This document shows positions 1-8,526 of a stretch of DNA of 64,000 bases, piece after piece. The first letter of the stretch is position 1, and each line of letters starts with the position of its first letter. Location: assembly GCA_021774335.1 (NCBI GenBank), contig JAJFJD010000059.1, positions 289,449-353,448 on the forward strand, written 5' to 3'. The position numbers were made by a program, and so were the translations under genes. The stretch is from Alphaproteobacteria bacterium (GTDB lineage Bacteria; Pseudomonadota; Alphaproteobacteria; UBA8366). Below the pieces are notes generated by a model, which had not been told where the DNA came from, did no database searches, and was given only the letters and a program-made list of their open reading frames with translations.

Positions 1-2
1 GC

Positions 3-611
3 GCCATCGTGCTGATCGGCGGGTTTGGGTATGGCGGGGTGCCGGAATCCCTGATCGAGGGCGTTTGCGACAGCGGGCTGCGCAACCTGACAATCGTCAA
101 CAACAACGCGGGCACCGGGCATACCGGGATCGCCCGGCTGCTGGAGGAAGGCGTCGTCGGCAAGATGATCTGCAGCTTCCCCTTTGCCAGCGAATCCCAC
201 GTCTTCAAGGAGCTTTACGCCGCCGGCAAGGTCGACCTCGAGGTGGTGCCGCAGGGTACCATGGCCGAACGCATGCGGAATGCGGGCGCCGGGCTCGGCG
301 GCTTCCTCACCCCGACCGGCGTCGGCACTGAGATCGCCGAGGGCAAACCGGAATTTGAGATCGACGGCAAGACGTATATCCTGGAAAAGCCTCTGCGCGG
401 CGACTTCGCGCTGATCAAGGCGCTGAAGGCGGACAAACGCGGCAACCTGGTGTTCCGCAAGTCGGCGCGGAACTTCAATCCGGTCATGGCGATGGCGGCC
501 GAGTTCACCATCGCCGAGGTGGCCGAGGAGGTCGAGGTCGGCGATCTCGACCCGGAGAATATCGTGACGCCCAGCGTCTATGTGGACAAATATCTGGTAA
601 CTGGCGGGTAA
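3..611 (+). CDS. 3-oxoacid (3-oxoadipate-type) CoA-transferase subunit A, 5'-truncated by the window
   Basis: Alpha subunit of a class I CoA-transferase, which moves CoA from succinyl-CoA to a 3-oxoacid (acetoacetate or 3-oxoadipate). The frame is open to the window edge, and the glycine-rich stretch GGFGYGGVPESLIEG is the usual CoA-binding start region of this subunit. About 20 to 30 N-terminal residues should therefore lie upstream; the GTG at 9 is an internal Val. Family features seen are NNAGTGHTG and the GTMAERMRNAGAGLGGFLTPTGVGT segment's core. The beta subunit follows after 6 bp, so the two are co-transcribed. The exact acid substrate cannot be fixed from sequence alone. Confidence 0.9.
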   Translation, partial: AIVLIGGFGYGGVPESLIEGVCDSGLRNLTIVNNNAGTGHTGIARLLEEGVVGKMICSFPFASESHVFKELYAAGKVDLEVVPQGTMAERMRNAGAGLGGFLTPTGVGTEIAEGKPEFEIDGKTYILEKPLRGDFALIKALKADKRGNLVFRKSARNFNPVMAMAAEFTIAEVAEEVEVGDLDPENIVTPSVYVDKYLVTGG

Positions 612-617
612 GAGAAA

Positions 618-1307
618 ATGACACGCATCATGACGAAACCCGATAAGCCCCTGCTCACCCGCGACCAGGTCGCCAAGCGGCTCGCCGCCGACCTGGAAGC
701 CGACTGGGTGGTCAACATCGGCATCGGCATGCCGACCATGGCTGTACAGTATGTCCCGCCCGAGCGCGACGTCATACTGCACAGCGAGAACGGCATCATC
801 GGCATGGGTCCGCCGCCGGAGCGGGAAGAAGACATCGACCGCGACCTGATGAGCGCGGGCAAGGGCCCGGTGACGCTGATACCCGGCGGCGCCTTCGTGC
901 ATCACGCGGATTCATTCTCGCTGGCGCGCGGCGGCCGCCTCGATTGCGCGGTGCTGGGCGCGTTCCAGGTAGCGGCGAACGGCGATCTCGCCAACTGGAA
1001 GGTTCTAGGGGCGAGCGCCGGCAATATCGGCGGCGCGATGGACATCGCCGTCGGGGCGCGTCAGACCTTTGCGATAATGACGCACCTGTCCAAGGACGGC
1101 AGCGCCAAGATCGTCGAAAGCCTGACCTACCCGCCGACCGCGCTCGGCGTTGTCACGCGGGTTTACACCGACATGGCGGTATTGTCGGTTACCGAAAAAG
1201 GGTTCGTCCTGGAAGAAGTGGCGCCGGGCCTGACCGCGGAAGATGTGCAGGCGGCGTGCGATGCAAAGCTAATTCTGCCCGACACTTTGTGCGAAATCGC
1301 CGCGTAA
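618..1307 (+). CDS. 3-oxoacid (3-oxoadipate-type) CoA-transferase subunit B
   Basis: Beta subunit of the CoA-transferase, carrying the catalytic glutamate that forms the glutamyl-CoA thioester. The motif SENG lies at residues 56-59, making Glu57 the expected nucleophile. GGAFVHHADSFSL and the later GDLANW resemble 3-oxoadipate CoA-transferase (PcaJ/CatJ) more than acetoacetate-specific enzymes, but this is a judgement from remembered motifs. It is 229 residues, normal for the family. ATG at 618 is preceded by AAGAGAAA; a second in-frame ATG follows four codons later. With subunit A it would feed aromatic or ketone-body carbon into the TCA cycle. Confidence 0.93.
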   Translation: MTRIMTKPDKPLLTRDQVAKRLAADLEADWVVNIGIGMPTMAVQYVPPERDVILHSENGIIGMGPPPEREEDIDRDLMSAGKGPVTLIPGGAFVHHADSFSLARGGRLDCAVLGAFQVAANGDLANWKVLGASAGNIGGAMDIAVGARQTFAIMTHLSKDGSAKIVESLTYPPTALGVVTRVYTDMAVLSVTEKGFVLEEVAPGLTAEDVQAACDAKLILPDTLCEIAA

Positions 1308-1347
1308 CGCGCGGCCGAACGCAAATCCGAAAATTTCGTGTTTGATG

Positions 1348-1374
1348 CGCCGGCGGTCTGACCGCCGGCGTTTT
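1348..1374 (+). terminator. Rho-independent terminator after the CoA-transferase operon
   Basis: Perfect 10-bp stem CGCCGGCGGT / ACCGCCGGCG (1348-1357 with 1361-1370), 3-nt loop CTG, followed directly by TTTT. It starts 41 bp after the subunit B stop codon and separates this operon from the glutamate dehydrogenase gene. Confidence 0.85.
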
Positions 1375-1551
1375 CGCGTCATTTTGCTCGCTAATCGCAG
1401 TGGTTGCGGTAGTATTGCCGTGTGCATTCGCCGCCTGACTGCGGATTATAGCTGCGTCACGGTTAGTAAAATGTTCACAGGACCTTCGTTAAACCTTTGT
1501 GTTGCCTCGGGCATCCTTTGCCGGGGCAGTATGTCCTATTGGAGTTAAGCT

Positions 1552-4500
1552 ATGCCAGTCCGGGTGGAAACGCTGAAGCAGGAGATGATCGAAAAGGTCA
1601 CGGCCCTGGTTCAATCGAAGATGAGCGGCGAAAAAGCGGACAAGTCCGCGTATTTTATTCGCCAGTTCTATACCGACGTGCTGGAGGACGACGTCCTCGG
1701 CGTCGATCCGGAAGACCTCTATGGCGCGGCGCTGTCGCTGCTGCATTTCGGCGGCAAGCGCGATGGCGATGCGCCGAAGGTTCGGGCATATAACCCACAG
1801 TTCGAAAAACACGGTTGGCGCTGCCGGCACACCGTCATCGAAATCGTCAACGACGATATGCCGTTCCTGGTTGATTCGGTCGCGATGGAGCTGAATGCAC
1901 TCAATCTTACCGTGCACCTGGTGATCCACCCGATTTTCCAGATCGAACGCGACGAGGCCGGCCGTATTGTTAAGGTCGCCGAAGGCCATGAGAGCGGCAA
2001 CGGCGCCACGCGCGAATCCTTCATGCAGATTCAGGTGGACGAGCAGACGTCGCCCGAGGCGCTGCGGGAGATTGAAACGAGCATCCTGCGGATCCTCGGC
2101 AACGTGCGCGCCGCCGTCGAAGACTGGCCGGCGATGCTGGAGCAATCCAAGCAGGCGCTGGAAAGCCTGACCAAGTCGCCGCCGCCGATCGATTCCGACA
2201 AGCTGGATGAGGCCGTCGCCTTCCTGGAATGGATCCGCGACAATCACTTCACCTTCGTCGGCTATCGCGACGTCAACATTCTGCACAAGGGCAAGAAGGC
2301 GACGGTCGAGATTCTGGAGGGCTCGGGTCTTGGCGTGTTGCGCGATCCCGCGACCGAAGTGTTTGCCGGTCTGCGACAGCTCGGCAGCATGCCGCCGGAG
2401 GTGCAGGAATTCCTGCGCCTTCCCGAACCGATCCTGATCACGAAATCCAGCCTGCGCTCGACCGTGCATCGGCCGACCCCGCTGGATGCGATCGCGATCA
2501 AGAAATTCGACGCCAAGGGCAATGTCACCGGCGAGCGCATCTTCGTCGGGCTTTTCACCTCGTCCGCCTACAGTGCGAGTCCGCGCCGCATTCCGGTGCT
2601 GGGCCGGAAGGTCAACGACGTGCTTGCCCGGTCCGGCTTCGATCCGCGCAGCCACAGTGGCAAGGCATTGATGCATGTGCTGGAGAGTTTCCCGCGCGAC
2701 GAACTGTTCCAGATCGAACCTGACGTCCTTGAAAAAATCGCCATCGGCATCGTCAGCCTGCAGGAACGCCAGCGCATCGCGCTGTTCGTGCGGCACGATC
2801 CGTTCGGCCGTTTCGTATCCGCCTTCGTGTATGTCCCGCGCGACCGCTATAACCCCGCGCTGCGCCGCGCCTTTCAGGATATCATCGCCGCCGCCTTCAA
2901 CGGCGTGATCGCGAGTCACACGGCGCAGTTCGGCGACGAACCGCTCGGCCGTCTGCACTTCACTGTGGCGACGCGTCTGGGTGAGATTCCTGACTACGAC
3001 ATCCGCGAGATCGAGAGCCGGCTGCGCGACGCCGGCCGCACCTGGAGCGACCGCCTGCATGACGTGCTGATCGAACGGCTTGGCGAGGAAACCGGCAACC
3101 GGCTGTACCGCCATTACGGCAACGCCTTCCCGGTGGCCTATCAGCAGCGCTTCTCCGCCGCCACGGGCGTCTTTGACGTCGAAAAAATCGAGGAGGTGCG
3201 GAACAGCGGCCAGCTCGCCATGAATCTCTACCACCCGATCGAGGCGGAAGAGAATGAGCTGCGCTTTAAGGTCTACAACCCGGACGGCCTGCTGACACTG
3301 TCGGATGTGCTGCCGGTGCTTGAGAATATGGGTCTCAAGGTGATGAGCGAGATCCCCTTCGAGGTGACCTTGGACGCCAGCGCCAGCGCCGGCGACGGTG
3401 GCGATTTGCGCATTCACGACTTTGCGCTGGTCACCAGCGACGGATCGTCCGTCGACTTCGAAGAAATCCGCGACGAATTTCATGAGAGCTTTGCGCAGGT
3501 CTGGCGCAACCAGATGGAAGACGACGGGTTCAACCGGCTCGTCCTCGGCGCCGGCCTCAATTGGCGCGAGGTCGTCATCCTGCGGTCCTATTGCAAGTAT
3601 CTGCGGCAGGCGCGTATCCCGTTCAGCCAGTCCTATATGGAGGAAACTCTGGCGAAGAACCGCACGCTGGCGGGTCTGCTGGTCAAACTGTTCGAGATCC
3701 GGTTCGACCCCGGCTATTCCGGGAAACGCCAGGTCGGCGAGATAAAGACCATCGAACGCATCGAAGAAGCGCTGGAGGCGGTCAGCAATCTGGATGAAGA
3801 TCGTATCATCCGGCACTATCTCAACCTGATCCAGTCGACGCTGCGGACGAATTTCTATCAGCCAGCCGAAGACGGGTCGCCGAAGCCCTATGTGACATTC
3901 AAGCTGGACAGCGGCAATGTCGACGAGTTGCCGCTGCCGCGTCCGCTGCGGGAAATCTTCGTCTACAGCCCGCGCTTCGAAGGCGTGCATCTGCGCTTTG
4001 GCTTTGTGGCGCGCGGCGGGTTGCGCTGGTCCGACCGGCGCGAGGATTTCCGCACAGAGGTGCTCGGCCTCGCCAAGGCGCAACAGGTCAAGAATGCCGT
4101 GATCGTGCCGGTGGGCTCGAAGGGCGGGTTCGTATTGAAGAACGCGCCGCCGCCGTCCGACCGGGAGGCCTTCATGGAAGAGGGGATCACGGTCTACAAG
4201 ACATTTATCGGCGCGATGCTCGACGTGACCGATAATCTGTCGGGCGACGACGTCATTCCGCCGCTGGAAGTGGTGCGCAAAGACGCGGACGACCCTTATC
4301 TCGTGGTCGCCGCGGACAAGGGCACTGCCACTTTCTCCGATTTCGCGAACGGAGTTGCCCGTGATCGCGGCTTCTGGCTCGACGACGCGTTCGCATCGGG
4401 CGGCTCCGCCGGATACGACCACAAAGGAATGGGCATCACGGCGCGCGGGGCTTGGGAATCCGTGAAACGGCATTTCCGGGAAATGGGCCAAGATTCGCAG

Positions 4501-6399
4501 TCCGAGGATTTCACCTGCGTCGGGTGTGGTGACATGTCCGGCGACGTGTTCGGCAACGGCATGCTGCTGTCCGAGCATATCCGCCTGATCGGTGCCTTCA
4601 ATCACCTGCATATCTTTATCGATCCGTCGCCGGACGCCGCGACCAGTTTCAAGGAACGCCGGCGCTTGTTCGACCTGCCGCGCAGCGGCTGGTCGGATTA
4701 CGACGCGAAGCTAATTTCCAAGGGTGGCGGCGTGTTCGAGCGCAGCGCCAAGTCGATCGACCTGACGCCCGAAATCCAAGAGCTATACGGCATCGCGTCC
4801 AGTAAGGTGCCGCCGAACGAGCTGCTCAAGGCAATGCTGTTGGCCGAGGTGGACCTGCTGTGGTTCGGCGGCATCGGCACCTATATCAAGTCGTCGGACG
4901 AGGACCACACCGACGCCGGCGACCGGGCGAACGATCCGATCCGGGTCGACGGCCGCGACCTGCGCTGCAAAGTGGTCGGCGAGGGTGCCAATCTCGGCGT
5001 GACGCAGTTCGGCCGTATTGAATTCGCGCAGAACGACGGCCGTATCAACACCGACTTCATCGATAATTCGGCGGGTGTCGACACGTCGGACCATGAGGTC
5101 AACATCAAGATCGCGCTCGGCGATGTGGTGCAGCGTGGCGACATGACGATGAAGCAGCGCGATACGCTGCTCGCCAAGATGACCGATGAAGTGTCGGCGC
5201 TCGTCTTGCGCAACAACTATCAGCAGACCCAGGCGCTGTCTGTTACCGAGGCGCAATCCTACCGCCGGCTCGATCAACAGCAGCGCATGATGCGGATTCT
5301 CGAACGGGCCGACCTGCTGAACCGGCAGATCGAATTCCTGCCGGACGACGAGGAAATCGCGGACCGGCAGTCCGCGCGCCAAGGTCTGACGCGACCGGAA
5401 TTGTCGGTCCTGCTCGCCTATTCAAAGAACATCACCTATGAGCGCCTGCTCCAAAGCGACCTTCCGGACGAGTCGATGCTGGAGGAGGACCTGTTGCGCT
5501 ACTTCCCCGAGCCGCTGCGCAAGAAACACAAAGCGGTCATCGGCCGGCATCGCCTGCGGCGGGAAATCATCGCGACCGTCGTCACAAACTCGATGATCAA
5601 TCGGGTCGGGCCCACTTTCGTGACCGAGATGCAGGACCGGACCGGTATGAATGAGTCCGAAATCGCACGGGCCTACACCATCGTTCGCGAGGCCTTCGAT
5701 CTGCGTCCGCTTTGGCAGGCCATCGAGGACTTGGACAATAAAGTATCGACCGATGTGCAGAGTCGGATGTTGATGGAGACTGGCCGCACGCTTGAACGCA
5801 TGACCTTATGGTTCCTGCGCAATGGCGAGCACCCGCTCGATATTCGCAAGAACGCCGAAGTCTACGGCGCGGGCATTCAGGAAATCAGCGGCAAGCTTGA
5901 GTCGCTGATGGCACCGGACCAGATCGCGGAAACGAAGGAACGCGCGGCGCGGTTCGTGCAACCCGGCGTCCCTGTGGATTTGACGCAGCAGCTCGGTCGT
6001 CTCAAGGCGCTGTCGACCGCCTGCGATATCGTGCGAATCGCACAGCAGGCTAAGCGCAAGGTCGGCGAAGTCGGCGAGACGTATTTCCTGTTGGGCAGCC
6101 GCTTCAAGCTCGATTGGTTGCGCCATAACGCCAATATCATGACGCCGGAAAATCCATGGCATCAAATGGCGCTCAGCGCGATCATCGACGACTTATGGGG
6201 AACGCAGTGCGATCTCGCGGGCCGGGTGCTGGTCAACGGTGGCTGCGGCGGCGAGGCGATCGCCGACTGGGCCGGCAATCGCCGCGACGTAGTTGGCCGG
6301 GTCGAAGGTATCGTCAACGAGCTGGAACAGCATGGCAGCATTGATCTGGCGATGCTGACCGTTGCGAACCGTGAGCTGCGCGGCCTGGTGACGGCCTAG
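1552..6399 (+). CDS. gdhZ: NAD-specific glutamate dehydrogenase, large (about 180 kDa) bacterial type
   Basis: Catalyses NAD-dependent oxidative deamination of glutamate to 2-oxoglutarate in the cytosol. At 1,615 residues it matches the very large bacterial GDH class (about 1,600). The N-terminal half holds the regulatory ACT-like region. The catalytic core begins near residue 800, with VPVGSKGGFVLK (Lys near 857) and the nucleotide-binding segment GCGDMSGDVFGNGML near 992; a long helical C-terminal region follows. ATG 1552 is preceded by TTGGAGTTAAGCT, a good ribosome site. It stands alone, with a terminator upstream and a convergent gene downstream. The symbol follows Caulobacter usage; gdhB is used in Pseudomonas. 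Confidence 0.96.
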   Translation: MPVRVETLKQEMIEKVTALVQSKMSGEKADKSAYFIRQFYTDVLEDDVLGVDPEDLYGAALSLLHFGGKRDGDAPKVRAYNPQFEKHGWRCRHTVIEIVNDDMPFLVDSVAMELNALNLTVHLVIHPIFQIERDEAGRIVKVAEGHESGNGATRESFMQIQVDEQTSPEALREIETSILRILGNVRAAVEDWPAMLEQSKQALESLTKSPPPIDSDKLDEAVAFLEWIRDNHFTFVGYRDVNILHKGKKATVEILEGSGLGVLRDPATEVFAGLRQLGSMPPEVQEFLRLPEPILITKSSLRSTVHRPTPLDAIAIKKFDAKGNVTGERIFVGLFTSSAYSASPRRIPVLGRKVNDVLARSGFDPRSHSGKALMHVLESFPRDELFQIEPDVLEKIAIGIVSLQERQRIALFVRHDPFGRFVSAFVYVPRDRYNPALRRAFQDIIAAAFNGVIASHTAQFGDEPLGRLHFTVATRLGEIPDYDIREIESRLRDAGRTWSDRLHDVLIERLGEETGNRLYRHYGNAFPVAYQQRFSAATGVFDVEKIEEVRNSGQLAMNLYHPIEAEENELRFKVYNPDGLLTLSDVLPVLENMGLKVMSEIPFEVTLDASASAGDGGDLRIHDFALVTSDGSSVDFEEIRDEFHESFAQVWRNQMEDDGFNRLVLGAGLNWREVVILRSYCKYLRQARIPFSQSYMEETLAKNRTLAGLLVKLFEIRFDPGYSGKRQVGEIKTIERIEEALEAVSNLDEDRIIRHYLNLIQSTLRTNFYQPAEDGSPKPYVTFKLDSGNVDELPLPRPLREIFVYSPRFEGVHLRFGFVARGGLRWSDRREDFRTEVLGLAKAQQVKNAVIVPVGSKGGFVLKNAPPPSDREAFMEEGITVYKTFIGAMLDVTDNLSGDDVIPPLEVVRKDADDPYLVVAADKGTATFSDFANGVARDRGFWLDDAFASGGSAGYDHKGMGITARGAWESVKRHFREMGQDSQSEDFTCVGCGDMSGDVFGNGMLLSEHIRLIGAFNHLHIFIDPSPDAATSFKERRRLFDLPRSGWSDYDAKLISKGGGVFERSAKSIDLTPEIQELYGIASSKVPPNELLKAMLLAEVDLLWFGGIGTYIKSSDEDHTDAGDRANDPIRVDGRDLRCKVVGEGANLGVTQFGRIEFAQNDGRINTDFIDNSAGVDTSDHEVNIKIALGDVVQRGDMTMKQRDTLLAKMTDEVSALVLRNNYQQTQALSVTEAQSYRRLDQQQRMMRILERADLLNRQIEFLPDDEEIADRQSARQGLTRPELSVLLAYSKNITYERLLQSDLPDESMLEEDLLRYFPEPLRKKHKAVIGRHRLRREIIATVVTNSMINRVGPTFVTEMQDRTGMNESEIARAYTIVREAFDLRPLWQAIEDLDNKVSTDVQSRMLMETGRTLERMTLWFLRNGEHPLDIRKNAEVYGAGIQEISGKLESLMAPDQIAETKERAARFVQPGVPVDLTQQLGRLKALSTACDIVRIAQQAKRKVGEVGETYFLLGSRFKLDWLRHNANIMTPENPWHQMALSAIIDDLWGTQCDLAGRVLVNGGCGGEAIADWAGNRRDVVGRVEGIVNELEQHGSIDLAMLTVANRELRGLVTA

Positions 6400-6441
6400 C
6401 CGTCCCACCGCCCGGCGACGGATTGGTTTATTCGACCCGGA

Positions 6442-6762
6442 CTATTCGATTCGGACGGCGGTGCCGCTGACGGCGACCATCAGCATGGACCCTTTTTCAC
6501 CGACCACTTCGTAGTCGATATCGACCGCGATAACCGCGTTTGCGCCCATTTCCTTGGCCTGTTCGCACATATCCTCGATGGCGAGATCCTTGCCTTCGCG
6601 CAGGACCTTTTCATACGCGCCGGACCGGCCGCCGACGAAATCGCGGACGCCGGCGAACATGTCGCGAAAGACATTCGCGCCGCAGATCGCTTCGCCGCTG
6701 CAAATGCCGAAATACTCGGCGATCTTCTTGCCTTCCAGGGTATTCGTCGTCGTAACCAGCAT
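6442..6762 (-). CDS. YbjQ/UPF0145 family protein
   Basis: A 106-residue protein of the YbjQ family, small cytosolic proteins that assemble as pentameric rings and are sometimes listed as putative heavy-metal-binding. The length equals that of E. coli YbjQ. Recognisable family parts are the N-terminal MLVTTTNTLEGKKI strand, the central RDMFAGVRDFVGGRSGAYE segment and ANAVIAVDIDYEV near the C-terminus. No cysteine cluster supports a metal site beyond two scattered Cys. It is convergent with gdhZ, and its biological role is unknown. Confidence 0.85.
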   Translation of the reverse strand: MLVTTTNTLEGKKIAEYFGICSGEAICGANVFRDMFAGVRDFVGGRSGAYEKVLREGKDLAIEDMCEQAKEMGANAVIAVDIDYEVVGEKGSMLMVAVSGTAVRIE

Positions 6763-6877
6763 CCGCTGTTCTCCTATGGCTCGTTCAAATCCGTCATGGT
6801 TGAATGCCGCGCATGCTAGGCGGTCGGTCGGATTTTGCCAATCGACGAAACCGTGACTGTTTTGCGGCTGTTTGGGC

Positions 6878-8455
6878 CTAGTGCCGGAAGTGGCGCATGC
6901 CGGTGAACACCATGGCGATCCCGGCCTCGTCGGCCGCGGCGATGACCTCTTCGTCGCGCATTGATCCGCCGGGCTGGATCACCGCCGTGGCACCGGCGTC
7001 GACCGCCGCCATCAATCCGTCGGCGAAGGGGAAGAAGGCATCCGACGCGACCACCGACCCGATGGTCTTGGGGTCGCCGCCGCCGGCGGCTTCGGCCGCG
7101 TCCCGCGCTTTTTGCGCGGCGATGCGGGACGAGTCCACGCGGCTCATCTGGCCCGCGCCGATACCGACCGTGGCGCGGTCTTTGACGTAGATGATCGCAT
7201 TCGATTTGACGTGTTTGCAGACGGTGAAGGCGAACAGCAGGTCGCGGACTTCGTCGTCGCTTGGTGCGCGTTGCGTCGCGACGCGAAGGTCCGGCTCGGC
7301 GATATGCCCGGTATCGCGCGATTGCATGAGATAACCGCCGGCGATCGACTTGACCATCATGCCGCCCGCGGCAGGGTCGGGCAGGTCGCCGGTCAGCAGG
7401 ATGCGCAGATTCTTCTTCTTGGCCAATTCCGCGCGCGCGTCCGCGTCCGCGTCGGGCGCGATGATGACTTCGGCGAACAGGTTGGCGATCTGCGCGGCCG
7501 TTGGGCCGTCCAGCGGTTGGTTCAGGGCGATGATGCCGCCATAGGCGCTGACCGGGTCGCAGGCGAGCGCCGACGCATAGGCGCTGCTAAGGTCCGCGCC
7601 GACGGCGACGCCGCAGGGATTGGCGTGCTTGATGATGGCGCAGGCCGGGTCGCCGAACTCGGCGACCAGCTCGAATGCCGCATCGGTGTCGTTCAGGTTG
7701 TTGTAACTCAGCTCCTTGCCTTGGACTTGTTCCGCCGTGGCGACGCCGGGACGGTTCGAGCCATCGACATAGAGCCCAGCTTCCTGATGCGGGTTCTCGC
7801 CATAACGCAGGCGCTGCTTGAGGCGGCCGCCGACGGTGCGCTGCGACGGCAGGATTTCGCCGCGTTGCTTGGTCAGCCAATCGGCGATCATCGTGTCGTA
7901 TAGCGCGGTGTGCGCATAGGCGGCTTCGGCCAGGTGCAGGCGCTGTGCGGTGTCGGTGGCGCCCGACCGCGCCGTCATCTCCGCGCGCACCGCGTCGTAT
8001 TGCGACGGGTCGGTGATGACGGCGACATGGTCGTGGTTCTTGGCGGCGGCGCGGATCAAGGCCGGGCCGCCGATGTCGATATTCTCCACGCAGTCTTCGA
8101 AGGACGCGCCGCGCGCCACCGTCGCTTCGAACGGATACAGGTTGACCACGACCAGATCGATCGGCGCGATGTCGTGTTCTTCCATCTGCTGGCGATGACT
8201 GTCGAGATCGCGGCGGCCCAGGATGCCCCCGTGGATTTTCGGATGCAGCGTCTTGACCCGGCCATCCAGGATTTCCGGCGACCCGGTGTGGTCGGCGACC
8301 TCGATGACGGTCAGCCCGGCATCGATCAGCGTTTTGGCGGATCCGCCGGTCGAAAGAATTTCGACGCCAGAGTCGGCGAGAAACTGCGCGAACTCGACGA
8401 GGCCGGTTTTGTCGGAAACTGAAATCAGGGCGCGCGCAATCGAAACGTCGGCCAT
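6878..8455 (-). CDS. purH: Bifunctional AICAR formyltransferase/IMP cyclohydrolase
   Basis: Carries out the last two steps of de novo purine synthesis, AICAR to FAICAR with 10-formyl-THF and ring closure to IMP. The N-terminal MGS-like cyclohydrolase domain (about 1-195) shows ISVSDKTGL, STGGSAKTL and DGRVKTLHPKIHGGI. The transformylase domain has RYGENPHQ at 218-225 and KHANPCG with Lys276-His277 in the position of the catalytic pair; KSNAIIYVKD and GIGAGQMSRVDS follow. Length 525 is standard. It lies at the end of the leftward block, 71 bp behind the capD-like gene. In relatives I recall it directly following the heparinase gene. Confidence 0.97.
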   Translation of the reverse strand: MADVSIARALISVSDKTGLVEFAQFLADSGVEILSTGGSAKTLIDAGLTVIEVADHTGSPEILDGRVKTLHPKIHGGILGRRDLDSHRQQMEEHDIAPIDLVVVNLYPFEATVARGASFEDCVENIDIGGPALIRAAAKNHDHVAVITDPSQYDAVRAEMTARSGATDTAQRLHLAEAAYAHTALYDTMIADWLTKQRGEILPSQRTVGGRLKQRLRYGENPHQEAGLYVDGSNRPGVATAEQVQGKELSYNNLNDTDAAFELVAEFGDPACAIIKHANPCGVAVGADLSSAYASALACDPVSAYGGIIALNQPLDGPTAAQIANLFAEVIIAPDADADARAELAKKKNLRILLTGDLPDPAAGGMMVKSIAGGYLMQSRDTGHIAEPDLRVATQRAPSDDEVRDLLFAFTVCKHVKSNAIIYVKDRATVGIGAGQMSRVDSSRIAAQKARDAAEAAGGGDPKTIGSVVASDAFFPFADGLMAAVDAGATAVIQPGGSMRDEEVIAAADEAGIAMVFTGMRHFRH

Positions 8456-8526
8456 TGGTCTGGAAATCTCCTGAGCTATGGGTGTTGGTTATAGAGGACG
8501 GGTCTGGGTGTATCGTCTCCTCGACG

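Noticed and set aside
1489..4611. A 1,040-codon open frame antisense to the glutamate dehydrogenase gene
   Set aside because: Its composition (His, Gln, Arg, Asp-rich, no domain) is that of a reverse-strand shadow of high-GC coding sequence, and the sense frame is a clear 1,615-residue GDH.
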